DNA of 64,000 bases from Morchella semilibera (lineage: Eukaryota > Ascomycota > Pezizomycetes > Pezizales > Morchellaceae): positions 6,817,613-6,881,612 of the forward strand of contig CM018603.1 in the NCBI GenBank assembly GCA_009192285.1, in the 5' to 3' direction. The notes beneath the pieces are model-generated. The model ran no database searches. It was given only the letters and a program-made list of their open reading frames with translations, and had not been told where the DNA came from. Position numbers and translations under genes: made by a program. Below, piece after piece: positions 45,955 through 59,200 of this stretch. Every line of letters starts with the position of its first letter. Position 1 is the first letter of the stretch.

Positions 45955-48900
45955 TTATACTACCTGCTTCTGCTTCTGCTTCTGCTTCTGCTTCTGCTTG
46001 CCCCCGGCCCTCTTCCCCCCTCCTCCTCTCACTGCTGTATGACTAGCTGGCTCCGGAAGCGCCGGATCAATGACCCTCGCCACCCTCTCCAGTCCCTTCT
46101 CCAGCGCCGTCTCCACCGGCGTCTTCCCATCTGCATTTTTCGCCGCCCCGTCCGCCCCAGCATCCACCAGCAGCCTCGCTACTGCGACATGCCGCGCCCC
46201 ATGCAGTGGTGTCTCGCCGCTCTTGTCGCGCGCCTCGATGTCCGCGCCCTTGTCCAGGAGCACCTTCACGACGTCCTCGCAGCCATTGTGGGTAGCGCGG
46301 TGTAGTGCGGTGTGGCCCTGCTTGTCTTGCAGGGTGATGTCGGCGCCCCTATCGATCAGCAGGACTGCTATAGTGTTGCGGCCAGCCTCGCAGGCGAGGT
46401 GGAGCGCTGTCTCGCGGAGCACGTTCTGCGCGTTGATGGGCGCGCCCTTGTCGAGGAGGGTCTTGACGAGGGTGTCGCTGTTGTCGTCGACAGCGAGGTG
46501 TAGCGCCGTGGATTCGTCGGAGGTGCTCTGGACGAGGATGTCGATGCCGCTGTCGATGAGGAGCTGTGCGGCCGCGCGCTGGCCGGCAAAGAGGGCCGAG
46601 TGGAGCGCCGTCTGGTTTTCTGTATCGACGGCCGAGAGGTCTGCGCCGCAGTGGATGAGGTGTCTCAGGATTTCCACGTGGCCGTGCTTTGCCGCCCCGT
46701 GGAGCGCCGTGGACCCGTCCCAGTCCCTGGCGGCGGTGTCGACGCCGTTGGAGGTGAGCATCTTGACGATGGCGTCGCAGCCGTATATGGCGGCTTCGAG
46801 CAGCCCGCTCTTGCCACCATCGTTTTTGAGGGATTCCTCGGCAAACTTCTGGACGATGACTCGCTGCACTTCCTCGTGGCCGTTGATTGTGGCTAGTTGT
46901 AGTGGTGTGCTGCCGAATTCGGCGCGGGCTGAGATGTCGGCCCCGCGGTCGATGAGGAGCCGTACTACGGCGGTGTGGCCGTCGCCGGCCGCGAGGTGTA
47001 GCGATGTCCATTGGCTCCCGTTTCGGGATGAGATGTCAGCTCCACTATCAAGGAGTAGATTCACCACGGCAGTATGGCCGTGCAGAGCAGCCCGATGCAG
47101 AGGGGCGCGGGAGTCCTTGTCAATGACTGATATATCGGCTCCGTGCTGAATTAGTTGCTTAGCAACCTTCTCATGGCCATACCTAGAAGCTAAATTTAAA
47201 GGTGTCTCGCCCTCTTTTGCTTGCATTGAAACGTCGGCGCCTTTCTCAAGAAGCAATCTTACTATCTCTTCGTGACCCTCATTGGCTGCTAGGTGCATCG
47301 CAGTGTATCCAGTATCATCCTGGATAGAAATTTCGGCTCCTTTGTCGATAAGTAGCTTCACAACTTCGTAGTTCTGAACTCTGGTAGCCTGGTGAAGTGC
47401 TGTGTGGCCTTCGTGAGTTTGGGTCGAAATCTCGGCCCCGTTATCAAGAAGCAATTTCACCACACCAAAGTTGCCCCACAAGGCGGCTATGTGTAGGGCC
47501 GTCCATCCCTCTTCTTCCTGAGCTGCTATGTCAGCCCCATTGTCGATGAGTAGTTGCACTAGTGAGGCGGGGCCATCACGAGCTGCTGCATGCAGTGCTG
47601 TATAGCCTCTACTATCTTGCAATGATGGATTGGCTCCTTTCTTTAGGAGGGCCTGCACTGCCTGGGAGTGTCCTAATGAGGATGCTAAATGAAGTGGTGT
47701 AACATCCTTTGGATAGTTCTGACAATTGAGGTAAAAATTGAGATAGAAATTTTCAATCTCATCATAGCAGCCTTCCACTTGGTAGTATGAAGCAACGTTG
47801 CCAGGGCTCTCGCAGAGTTTGAGGACCATATCAACTGATAAAGTCTCATCGCAACGCACAAGATGATGACGTAGATAACGCACTGCGTAGAGCAGAAAAG
47901 GGTTCGACTTGACCCGGGCCATAAAAGAGACTTTATCAGAACAGGGTCCTTTTGCAAGGATATCAAAGGAAAGGAAGGTGGTGCAGGCCATGGCAAGTGT
48001 AAATTCTGAACCCTGGAGCACCGAGTTCTCTAAGATGTATTCCTCAACGGTGTAGTGGACTAGACGGACAGTGTTTCCGTTTTTGTCAAACATGGCTAGG
48101 CCGGCACAGACATCGAGAATCGTTGTCATTTCTACAAGCAAGTTGACCTCATCGAGCTCATATCGACCTGGCTCAACTGATATTGCAACACGGAGCTCCT
48201 CTAGCGTAAGGGGGCGCTGGGAGTTGACTAACCACGAAAGAACGGCCATCCCTAGCTTTGCCCGCACAAGAGTCTGGCTGCGGATCGTTTCCATAGCTCT
48301 ACTATACGTGTTGTCCAGGGTCTTCCATCGGCTGAGGAGATCTTTAGCTTCTCAAGTGCGGATAGTATTTGTCTCCCAGTCGTCTGCTGGCACAAATACT
48401 CAATGTGGAAGTGTACCATCAAAAACCTAAGAAGAGAATGAGAATTGCCAGTAAAGGTTTATTTATCATCGCAAAATTTACTTACATCCCGTGTGCACTT
48501 TCAGTAAGCTCAGTGATAATCCGTTTCTCACATCTTGCCTGTTTAATAAGGCGTTTCGCTTGTAGGTCATTGTCAATGGTCTGACGAATATAGGTGGCAA
48601 TATCTTCATCGTGTGCCGACAGTTCAATCTTTTGAGCTTCACGAAAGGATTCTTGGATATCACCTGGATGCTGACGACTCGTAACAAATACGTTGGCCCC
48701 ATCATCCTTCATACGATGAAACAATTTAAGAAGCTCTGTCCGCTGCTCTCTTTGGTCACACTCGTCTAGCGCATCAAAGATTAAAAAGGCTTGGTTGAAT
48801 GATTTAAAAAGAATCTTGAGGATATTATAGAGTTCCTCAAACGTTGGCCTGCCCCCAACTGAGTTCTCCATGCACCTATCGTAGAGCTTTTCAAGCTCTT

Positions 48901-50059
48901 TTGGGAGAGTACTTGTCTGAGATGCAAGTTGTTTGACCAAGCTAGCTAGGGTGAGGAGGGGTGTTTGCAAATCCTTCTCTTTGAAATCAAAATATACGTA
49001 GGCTACCGCATAATCTTTTGCGGATGCTTGGGCCAGGAAATAGTCGATTATGAAGGAACTATAATTGTTGCTTTAGTCACCAGGAACTCAAGAAATACTA
49101 TTATAATATGGCATACCTCAAAAAAGATTTACCAGCCCCGGCTGTCATGATTGAATTCTAGTCAATAGACGTTCTCTAAAATATGACCAAGTTCGACAAA
49201 CATACGGATGCCATATCCCCAAAGCAGCTGAGATCTAGATCCTAGCTGAGATGCTTTCTCAAATGCTTTAAACTCAGGCGTCTCGAAGATCCACCCTCCA
49301 GTGTTTTGATGCCGCCTGCTAGTGATGTGAATCTGCTTCGTGACTGTATCATAAGGATGCAACCAATGGAGGGTTTTCTGATATTTTTTCGTCTGTCTTT
49401 CCACTAATGTGCATGTGCTGGTATCAGTAAGGAGTTCGCTGTCATAGATTAACTCAAATGCAGGTTCCTACACAAACGGGTTTTCTTCTCTTCCTCCGCC
49501 TGTGTCTGGAGATCCCGGATGGCTAGTTCCGTTTTCCCTACAGATTCTCTAATCTCAGTCGATAAAGACCTTGGGTTGACTGCATTAGCATTGGTTTGTT
49601 CTGAATTTACACACAAACTCACAAATGATCAATATTCAACGCTGTGGCGAAGAGCCCTCTCTGTCTTTGAATTCGATTTATATATTGCTGAGTATCTGCT
49701 TGTTTAAGTGGCCATTTGAGACGATGCAGGAACCTTCTGAGTCGTCCCTGGTCAGACCGCGAGCTTTCCAACACACTCTTAAGACCAGTCAACATCTCGA
49801 GACATTGCGGAAGAGGCCCATCAACGCCATTTGTTCTTTCGCCGAGCTTCCGCAGTACCGTTGAGTGTGGGTTCTTTGTGGCTACCTCTTTAAGGGCGTT
49901 AAGGACTTGACTAAGTGAGTTTAGCTCACCTAAGAGCTCCTTAATCTCCGCTGGTGCTCCCTTTACTCCTGTGTAATATCTATAGCTTATGTCGGCAACT
50001 TGTACAGCTGCTGTGGCCAAACCAACAATGCCCGACGCAATTCCTATAGCCTCAGCCAT
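45955..50059 (-). CDS. NACHT-ankyrin STAND (NLR-like) protein (one-base frame break)
   Basis: Fungal STAND proteins of this type act as intracellular sensors in non-self recognition. Six exons on the minus strand: 50059-49623, 49569-49478, 49403-49206, 49141-49117, 49058-48486, 48426-45955. Residues 1-140 (MAEAIGIASGIVGLATAAVQ, GAPAEIKELLGELNSLSQVL) are a Helo-like/PigL_N-type N-terminal domain. LLWGYGIPGAGKSFLSSFII, assembled over two splice junctions, is the NACHT Walker A; AFLIFDALDECDQREQRTEL is Walker B; NVFVTSRQHPGDI follows. After a winged-helix-like linker come 16 full ankyrin units plus a partial one (for example HTALHRATHNGCEDVVKVLL), then a (KQ)n tail encoded by a CTTCTG hexanucleotide run. 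The frame breaks at 48343-48345: one more A in AAA joins EYLCQQTTGRQILSALEKL to DLLSRWKTLDNTYSRAMETI and gives 1,266 codons. The small exons make the 5' model moderately certain. Confidence 0.82.
45960..45999. repeat. CTTCTG hexanucleotide repeat encoding a (KQ)n tail
   Basis: About six tandem CTTCTG units, in frame within the last exon of the NACHT-ankyrin gene. They encode alternating Lys and Gln immediately before the C-terminal Val-Val. Confidence 0.85.
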
Positions 50060-51629
50060 TTTCTTCTCTAGGGCTTAACTAGAGTGCTAAAGCCTGACTG
50101 TATGCGTGTTAAGTATTGCCCTAATAAACAGAGAGGCCTAATAAGTGAAGGACGGCCCTGCGGAAGATTAAGCTTGCAGTCGGGATTATCCCCGATGGAC
50201 TTAGATGTCCTACCCGCAAGTGATATTGCGGGGTTTAAAGTGGAGGGGAGAGTTGGAACTGGTAGGTGCTCGTGAGGCGCCATTTCCCTACCTTAACTAC
50301 ATGTATGTACCTACTGTGCATGTGGCTAAGTTAGGCATGCTGAGTTACATGTATGCAAAAGTCCCGGATACTACCGAGCCTGCCTGCATAGCCAAAACCC
50401 TGTACGAGGCCACCAGTCTTGGTGGCATGCAGCCGATTGAAGCACCATAGGCTATGCAGAAACATGGCTCTTTATGTCACTTGTGACGTTAACTAAATCT
50501 GGGTTTATGGGGTACGGTTCTCACGGGGTATGGTGCAACGCCTAGTAACATCAAGATTGACCACAGAGAGTGCAAGGCAAATAGAATAGAATTCTCTGTG
50601 CATAATAAGTATTTCTGTCAATTCCCCCCAACTCTATATGGTCGTTTCCGACGTTCTCGGTCATTACACCACACCCCGTGAGAACCATACCCCCGTGAAG
50701 AGGTCTACTACAACAGTGCAAGAGTTTTGTAGCTTTTGTAGAAAATGCTAATAAGACTTTAATTTTGTATAGGGCTTGGCAAATTTCGCTCTGGGCAATG
50801 TATCATGGCTTTTGGTAATTGTAAATGTAGGTATGGGGGTTATGGTTTGAATAACTTGTAGTATACCTACATCTGCATATTCCTAGTACCTCAATCATTT
50901 AGAGGTGTTGTTGTGTTGTGGGTAAAGATCATATTTTGGTAAATTTTGGATGATTTATGTCACCGTGGTGCTTGAGAAACACCCAATTCTAAGAATCACA
51001 TGTAAGACCAACCTTACGCCGCCTCAGGCCTTGCAGTGGAGAAGAATTCCACGATGAAGTCTCTAGGGTCTCCCCTACTACGACATATCGGTTTTATAGT
51101 AAGATTAAGAAGATTCTTCTTGGTCCTACGCAAGTATAGTAGAAAAAATTGAATTGTGTGTGGTTGCTTCGCTCATGGTCATCAGAAGGTTTCTTTGTAC
51201 ATTTCCTCCAGGCTTCGTTTACCGTAATGAGAATAAGAAAGCATAGGAGAACAAGGGAATATGATCATTGACCCGCCTCTCGCTAAGGGAATTGAGATTC
51301 CACGTTGGTAGGAGGCAAAGTGACAGAGGGGAAATAGAAGAAAAACAGTGCACGCCATGTGAATGTAAATCGCTCGTAGGACTAAGAAACGCAAAGGATA
51401 TAAGTAGTAAAGGATAAATAAAAAAAACACGCTAATAATCATGTTTCAAGAAAAGGGTTAGTAAAGACCTACTAGGATATAACTTTATAGGTATAAGATA
51501 GGATTCGGTTTAAACCCGTTCCCTACCAACTGAACAAACAAGACTTAACCATTGCATCACGAGATATGGAAATGAATTCAACCAGAACACCCACATGCCC
51601 CTATATCCCAAAATGGTATTATATGCTAC
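50060..51629. other. Intergenic region, no supported gene
   Basis: TACATGTATG motifs occur near 50299 and 50348. A tRNA-like fragment on the minus strand at about 51487-51563 lacks a foldable cloverleaf. Nothing coding is recognised. Confidence 0.45.
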
Positions 51630-54600
51630 TTAGCAAGGTTGGAGGTAATTGCTCGGCACTAGACCAGTTCTACCCTGCACGCCAACAATTTCCGACTCCC
51701 ACCACCCGTCCTCCTGTTGCGTCAAAATGGCCAATATATCACCTTTCGCGAAAGATAATTCCACATCAATAGTAGCTTGGTATGGATATATTGCTCTTGC
51801 TATAGTAAGGAATTAGTAACAAGATTTTTACCCAGAGGTTCTGGGTTACTCACCATAGAGTAAGATAGGCCTTCCTTCTCTACTGTATTTCCTAGTGGTA
51901 TCGACAACGCTCTTGCTCCTAGGCCGAACGACCTGTCCCTGATATGCTGCAACAGCCCCCATCTGGCTACCACCTTGACTACCCTCATAGTAACTCTGCC
52001 TTGAGGTATTCCCTTCATAACCACCCCTAATACTCTCCGCATTCCTCCCTCTTGATCCATAACTGTCATTTCTACTGTGATGGCTTGGAGCAGGTGAATG
52101 GTTCCTGTAACCACTAAGAGCAACCTCCTGTCCAGACGGCATTGGTGACATAGAGCGGTGCGAGTATGCAGTGTATTGGCCCTTTGAATTTGCTGTACCT
52201 GGACGAGATTGTGTGTAAGGATTAGGAGAATTTCCGCGCGAGTAACTATTCATCGGTTGAGGTTGGGGCGAAGTATTGCGGTATCTTTGGTCACCATATA
52301 ACTGCGGACGTGGGCTAACACTTCGGTTCGTCGGAACAGGACTGATTGATCTGTTGTTTTCCTGCCGATTTCTGGGTACATCATGGGAACTCTGACGGGA
52401 CTGTGCACGATTACCAGTATAGTCCATAGTGTTTGCCCTTTGTCGCCCAGAATTGCCACGTAATGAGTTCTCTGCAGCAACAGCTGGCATCTGTGGAGGC
52501 CCATCAAGCATCTGGTCTCTTTGATTGATATATCTCTGGGTTGATTCAATCATTTGAGCAGAAGTGAAGGCTGGAGGCGGAAGACCAAGAGCACTTGATT
52601 TTGGTGGGGCATATCCTGGAAGGGGTGTCCCGCGCTGAGAGCTCGCTGTTCCAGGGTTCGAGTTTGGTGTAGGGGTCGTGCCTGGGACAGGAGTGGCCAA
52701 CCCAAAATATCTGTCTGCGGTATTTCTACTACCAGTCGAACCTTTCGTCACCCCCTTCAACTCTGCCAAAGCTTGTGCAATAGGGTCGAGGTCAGGAGCC
52801 TCTTCCTCCTCTTCTTGTGGCTTTTGCAAAGTTCTATCCTTAATTGCAGGGGTTGACACATCAAAAACATTACCTCCAACATTCAACGCTAGACTAGCTC
52901 TAGGGTCAATAGGTTCAGGGCTCTCATGACGATCATTGCCGATCATGAGGTCTTGCCGGCGTCTATTAGAAGACCCACTTTCATATCCCCCTCTACTCTG
53001 GCCGCCTTGTGAAGCAATCGTGTTCTTAGTGACTGTCCCCGGCGCCCAAGTATTGCGATTGCTTCTCGTACTTGCAGAGCCGATCTGCCTTTGAGCCTCA
53101 ATGCGGCGCTGTTGAGTTGCCTGCTGTTGTTGCGCTTGCTGTTGTTGCGCTTGCTGTTGTTGCGCTTGCTGTTGCGCTTGCTGTTGCGCTTGCTGTTGAG
53201 CTTGCTGTTGAGCTTGGTGCTGCTGCTGGACCTGTTGTTGTTGTAGCTGCATCTGGCGATTTGATTCCTTTTCACTTTTGCTCTTCCTTCTAAATGGGCC
53301 ACCACTACTGAAGAATCCACTCCTGCGTTTTTGAGCCGGGTCGTCCTCCTTTTTGGTGATTTGTTGTTGTTTTGTCGGCGACCCTCTTCGATCACCACCG
53401 GCACTAGGAGGAGGCACAACGTCGCCGAGGCTCGAAACAGATGTCGGGTTCGAATAGTCGCTTCCTGAGGCATGACTACTAGGCGGTCGGGCAACTGGAC
53501 TTCCACTCGAGCTGGCAGCGTCAGAAACAAGGGCACCTGGGCGACAGTACATGGTCATCCCGTCCAGAGGATACTCATTATGGGGTGTTGACTGACGTTG
53601 AGCATTTTCTCTCTCATACTGCTGAGATCTTGATGTAGTAGATGAACTCAGAGCATACTGTGTATCACGGCGAGACCTTGAAGAAGGTGTTGTATTCTCA
53701 AGTATCTCCCGGGTGCCTGGGGGAGTGTGTGGCTCTGCGGGCCGGAGGCGTTGGTCGCGACTATTGCGACGGCTGTGTTCCCGACGTTCGAGTTCCCGTC
53801 GTTCAAGTTCCTTCCTTTCTAGCTCTTGCCGTTCAGACTCTCGGCGCTCATGTTCATGACGCTGTCTGTCTCGAGATCTAGCGCTTTGAGACTGGGCCTG
53901 TAGTTCGGGGGTGGATTTACTCTGGATACGGGACATTACCTCGGATGGTGGTGTAGACCCAGATTGAGAAGAAGATGTCATTGAAGGATTTGGGGAAGAG
54001 GATCTGTATGCTGGATTTCCAGCTCGAGTGAAATGAGCCACGCTAAAACTTTCTCCCCCAGCCTCAGAAAGGTCATCGTCTGAGCCATCGCCACGACTGA
54101 AGTTGATGTACTTAGGGGCATCTTAGTACTGTTAGTATTCGGTTTCGAGTGGGGTAAGTCTGCCTTACCAGGAATATCTTGTCCAGTCCCCCTATCCAAT
54201 ATAAAGGAGGTGATATCCTTTTCAACCTCACAATCTTCCAGAGACATTCGAACTTTTTCACAAGACTGTCTATGATCAGCATAATCATATTCCAAAGGGT
54301 TGTTTTGGCACTTACCTCATCATCATGCACACAAACAGTAGATGATATATTTGCGAAGTTCCACAGGCTAACTTTGAGGAAATCAATTCTTTCCTCTTCG
54401 AGATCTTGGAATTTCTGTCCGCACAAGGATAAGTACTAGAGTCTGGCGTTTGGCAGTGCTAAACTCACATCACAAGCAGCCTTCCAGTCCCTATTCCATC
54501 GCGTTGTAGTCTCCTCTAATGCTTTTATAGCGGTTTCGTATTCTGCATTTGAGCCAGCTAGGGCAGCTTGAGTCTTCTCGAGTCTAGCCTTGTTCTTCCG

Positions 54601-55301
54601 CTCTTCTTGGCCCATGACCATGTGCCCTTGGGCAATGTACCCCTTGATCTTCAAACAATCTTGCTCATATCGGTCTCTCGTCTATCATGATATTAGTATT
54701 GCTGCCTGCTGCTGAGAGGCGATGGAACGAATGACCTTGTTTACTTGCTGGGTCTGCTGCATTTTGAGCTTTAGAATCTTCTCACAACCCCCTTGCACAA
54801 TTTTCCGCCTTTCCCGCATCGTACTAGAAAATGCCGCCAATGGCTCTTCTAGTTCCGTTTTCATCTGACTGGCGATACTTTGGTGTGCTTTTCCCATGCC
54901 TTCTACCTCCAATCTCAAGATATCCATCGATCCCTTCAAGGTTCCAGTCTCACTGGAGCCTAAGGGCTTCTTAGCAAGGGCCAGTAATTTCTTAGCGAAT
55001 TCCTCCTCAATAGCGGCACGAGCTTAAATATGTCAGAAGCAATTTTCCACATGGCGAAAAGGCTGAGTCAACAATTACCTGTGTAGAAGGCCTTCAATTC
55101 GTCGCAGGTTGTTTTGGCATCATGCATGCGCTGGAAGAGAGGACCGACGCCGGCGTCATCTTTACCCCAAAAGTTATTCGCAACTATGAGAGATTACATG
55201 TATGTATTAGATTATATTTAGGGTTTCGACTGTTTGGAGTGAGCCCGGAGGAGGGGAAGCGCACAAGATAGAGTAGTTGATTCTGTTGGAGCAACAGACA
55301 T
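51630..55301 (-). CDS. F-BAR and SH3 protein of the Cdc15/Imp2/Hof1 type
   Basis: This class bends the plasma membrane and scaffolds the contractile ring during septation. Exons on the minus strand: 55183-55079, 55022-54736, 54681-54469, 54414-54316, 54265-54169, 54121-51854, 51799-51630. The first coding exon is unresolved; an ATG at 55301 is the nearest candidate. ANNFWGKDDAGVGPLFQRMH starts the F-BAR domain, followed by KAFYTARAAIEEEFAKKLLA, SSETGTLKGSMDIL, KTRDRYEQDCLKIKGY and FQDLEEERIDFLKVSLWNFA, then SCEKVRMSLEDCEVEKDI. The middle 600 residues are disordered, Ser/Arg-rich, with a long Gln-Ala tract (about 53100-53250) and EIQ-like charged repeats. The last exon encodes an SH3 domain: RAIYPYQATIDVELSFAKGD, DGWWESEI, TGLVPSNYLQPC. 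At least 1,079 residues. All phases join without repair. Confidence 0.88.
53100..53250. repeat. Gln/Ala codon repeat in the F-BAR gene
   Basis: Tandem CTGTTGTTGCGCTTG-type units (plus strand) encode QQQAQQQA blocks on the minus strand, in the disordered middle of the protein. Such tracts often vary in length between strains. Confidence 0.8.
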
Positions 55302-56276
55302 AGCGCAAGTTGTGTGCAAGATGTCTGTGGTTAGTACTGGTGGTGTTTAAACGTGAAGTCGTGACAGTCGTAATAGGAAATAAGGGAAGGAGTAGATTCG
55401 AAACAAAGAAACACCCCAGGTATATGCCTTAGCAAAGCGTTCTGTTTAATGGGACACGATCGTAGTGAGGGGAAGAGAGATAACGGGGCTAAGAGGAGAC
55501 GAGCGAGGCCCAAGAGCTAGGTTGTGATGTTTACTGCCTATTATTGCAGCCCGGGCCACAAAGGTTGGTGATGTTGCCGTGGAAACAGCTAAGTAGGGGA
55601 TGTCTCCAGCGATTCCTTCAGCTTCAAAAGCGCACACAGTATGTGTTATCCAGTTTCCCTCAGTAGATGCCAGAATAATTCATTAGCCACAGGCCGCCAC
55701 ACCTCACTATCCACCACCACCACCATAATGCAAAGATTGTGAGTGAGTAGAGAGCAGGCGCCAGTTCCAGTCCCAAATCAAACTTCAGTGTAAGAAAGAA
55801 GAGAAAGAAAGGCTACGGTAAGCTGCTGCAGACTAGCTTGAGGAGAAGGTGAAGAAAGGTCAACACCGCATCATCGGGTTCGCTTCCTTATTCTCTTTTG
55901 TCATTTCCATCGCACTTCCTGCCTCTACACTTGCCTCCATTACTTCAGATATCTCTTCTTGTCTTCTCACCAACGCGGAAACCCCTGTTGACCCCTTCAC
56001 ATCGTGATCAGTAGCAATAAGGAAAGAAAGAAAGAAAAAACGATTCCGAATTCTAAAGACGTACGAACCTACCGGCGCCCCCCCCCTCAATCCCTCCCTC
56101 CCCTCCCTCCCCTCCCTAGCAGCCTCCTCACTCGTCCCGCTTTCTACTCTTCGTCTAACACCTTCCTCCTCCCATACCCACATTGTACCCGTCTCATCCC
56201 TTTGCATATCCCCCCTCCTGCATCTGCTGCCCGCTCTTGCGAATAATGAGCATCGGACCTCTCTGTCGCCAATAGA
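55302..56276. promoter_or_regulatory. Divergent F-BAR/NOT1 upstream region
   Basis: About 1 kb between the two divergent genes. A pyrimidine-rich block (CCCTCCCTC repeats, 56085-56125) lies in the NOT1 leader, and GAAAGAAAG repeats lie near 56020-56040. No specific motif is assigned. Confidence 0.4.
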
Positions 56277-59200
56277 ATGACAGCGCAGAATAGTTCCACG
56301 CCTCCAAGTAATAATACCACTTCTAATACCTACAATTACCCTCATCAGAATATAGCACAACTACAACAATCGCAGACAATATCTGACCAAACCTCTGGCG
56401 GATCTCCCCATCTTCTTCTGTCACAGCAATACAGGAACGCCAGTCATCGGAGTAACTCTGACTTCCACCCTTCATATTCCTCTGTGAACCCGTCCTCCCT
56501 GGGCTTCTCGCTATTTTCATCCGCTGAGCCAACATCGCGGCATCATTCTGTTAGCTCGTCCAACCACCCCATCCATCAGCAGCATCTATCACCTCAGCTG
56601 CTGCCCCCCTCGTCTTCCACGACGCCACAATCAAATATTTTCCCGGGTTCGGTTGCGAAGCCCGCTGGAGGCGGTGCTGGGAGTGGGAGTGCGGGGTCAC
56701 CGTATTTGGACAATCTAGCTATTGCGCAGGCCCACCTTTTGATATCTACTACGAACGAAAAGAATTACGACGTGAAAATCAAGGAGATACGGAAGGTTTG
56801 TATTACTTTCTCTATTAGATTTTAGTGCTCGGCCTGCTGTCATACACTATTGGCATTGCCTGCAGCCGCTCATTTGCTGACCGCGAATTGATAGCTCCTG
56901 AACGGAAGCATGGAGGCCAACCAGAAAGTCATGCGGAAAATCATTACGACTAATTATAGCTACATCATGTCATCGTCAAGCAGCCGGTCATTCGAAAATT
57001 CGCCTAGTAGCAGTCATCGAGTGCTTGCAGAGAATATAAAAGAGCTGGCTAGTTTACCACACGAGGTTAAAGAAAAATTCGTTGATGTGATCACACCGGT
57101 GACCCCTGATGGAGAGGTGTTTAGAGATTTTGACGTGTCTACATTTTTCAATCATTTCGGCCTAGACTCTTTGCAGAAATGTGTATTGGCTGTTGGCTTG
57201 AAATCCAGCCCCCGAGTTGACTTGCGGAACAAAGGTTAGGATCTATGTCTATTCATATCGTTAATTCTTTCTTATTTTTGGTGTTATAGGTCAAGATATC
57301 GTGAGCAAATCATTTCGGTCAATGCTGGAGATTCTTGCGAATCCCTCTAAGCATTCTGAAATGACAGCCGAAGCAGTTGCCCTATTTGTCGAGCAAATGC
57401 TCTCGGAACCCGTCTATCAATTCCTTGATAATGTTGAAAAACTTAATCTTTCGTATGCTGCAAGATCGCGGTACAAGAACAACGTATTACCTCAAGAGGT
57501 TTTTAACATTACAGAACCTATCGAAAAGCTCCGACAGCAAGAATCCCTAGTTCAAATATTCCAACAAATAGGGCCCGAGAGTACAGCCTCTCTAGAGAAG
57601 TGCAGGGAGGTGCTAAAACGAAAATGGAGGGTCCAAATATCTGAGAGCGAGGTCACGGACGTTTTGGTACTCATGGCCACAGGCCGGAATGCAATCGCGT
57701 GGCATGCCGACGTTTTTGTGCAGGCTTTACAGCAAGAGAACCTAGCCCAATCATTTGATTGGGAGAGAGTTATTGACGGTCTGGACCGGGAGGACTTTAT
57801 ATTGGATGGCCCGGAGGGGCTCCATGTCATACTGAGCGCTCTCCAGCATGGAACTAGCAGCGTAGAGTTTCCAATTTATAAACTCTGGGGCGGACGGTGG
57901 GAGCACCCACGAGCGCAATGGTCGGTATTAAGAGGCTATATCAAAACGGACGCTTTGGATGTTACAAGGATTCCCGGGATAAGGAAGGTCTTTTCCTCTG
58001 CCGATTTCGCCACAGCCAGCAGCGCCCTTAAACTCATGGTCGCTACCTTCGAAACACATAAATTCATCTCCTTTGACGCAGTCGATGTTCTGTTTTATTT
58101 GGCTCTAGATGAAAACGTTCCAGGGGATATACAACAAGCAGCACAAGCAGAAATGGAAAAAGCTGCGAAATTTACACCAGAACTTCTACTTTGTGGTGCA
58201 TTGATGATTCCAAAACCTTGGCCTCAAACGCTTGATCGTATAGTTTCAAAATTGCTTGACATTTTCTTCGAGGGACACACAAGTCACCAACTGGTTTTTT
58301 GGAGATTATGGCAAGTTGATAAGCCATTTGTCACTAATCGATTCCTCGAATATCATGCCGCCAACAACCTGAATATCACCCGGATTCTTGACATTTCGCA
58401 AGACCTGCGATGTTTAAGCGACCTTTTAGAAGCTCAGAATGCCATCTTTGTATTGGATGTTGCGTCATTGGCGGCTAGGAGGGAATATCTTAATCTTGAA
58501 AAATGGCTCCAGGAAATGATCAACAAATACGAGGGAGAATTTGTGATGCAGTGCTATAGATTTTTGCACATAAAAGCCGATGCAGAATACACGCAGGCAA
58601 GAGAAGGCGGCAAACCAACAATGGTTAGTCTCCGAGTAGGACCTGTGCACACATTTCTTACATTGCTTGACAAAAAGTAAGCCTTTCCCGCGTTGTTATC
58701 CCCATATCCACGATGCTAATCTGCTACCAGTCAACCCCCAATGACCCAGGAGCATCAAGAGAGAGTCACGGAATGTCAGCGCCTTTGCATTCAAGCTTAT
58801 CCCCGTCTAATTAACCTCGGCTCTGGAATGGATGCCATCATACTGCAAAATAACGCTGAAAGCAATGGGTTTCCGCCTCATGTTGACAAAGATATGCAGC
58901 AAAACTATAAAATGATGTATAGTCAAGAGACTGAGCTCAACGAAGTGGTTCAATATCTCCAAAAGCTCAAGGTCTCCACTGTTCCCCGAGAACAGGACCT
59001 CTTTGCTTGCATGATTCACGGTTTATTCGATGAATATCATTGCTACCCCTCATACCCCCTCCAAGCCCTCGCTACAACTTCTGTTCTATTCGGAAGTATC
59101 ATTTTATACAAGCTCATCGACAGTATTCCATTGCGCGTTGCTTTGGCAATGGTATGGCAAGCAGTACGCGATCACGAACCCTCGTCTACGATGTATAAAT

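Noticed and set aside
46070-47149. 359-codon plus-strand frame opposite the ankyrin array
   Set aside because: Mirror of GC-rich ankyrin codons on the other strand; no domain of its own.
49570-49622. Apparent frameshift between exons 1 and 2 of the NACHT gene when the GCAG acceptor at 49580 is used
   Set aside because: The next AG (CCCAAG before GTCTTT, exon start 49569) gives the correct phase without any repair.
51487-51563. Minus-strand tRNA-like sequence (ATGGTTAAG and GGGTTTAAACC)
   Set aside because: Partial match only; no acceptor stem or convincing T-arm. Could be a SINE relic.
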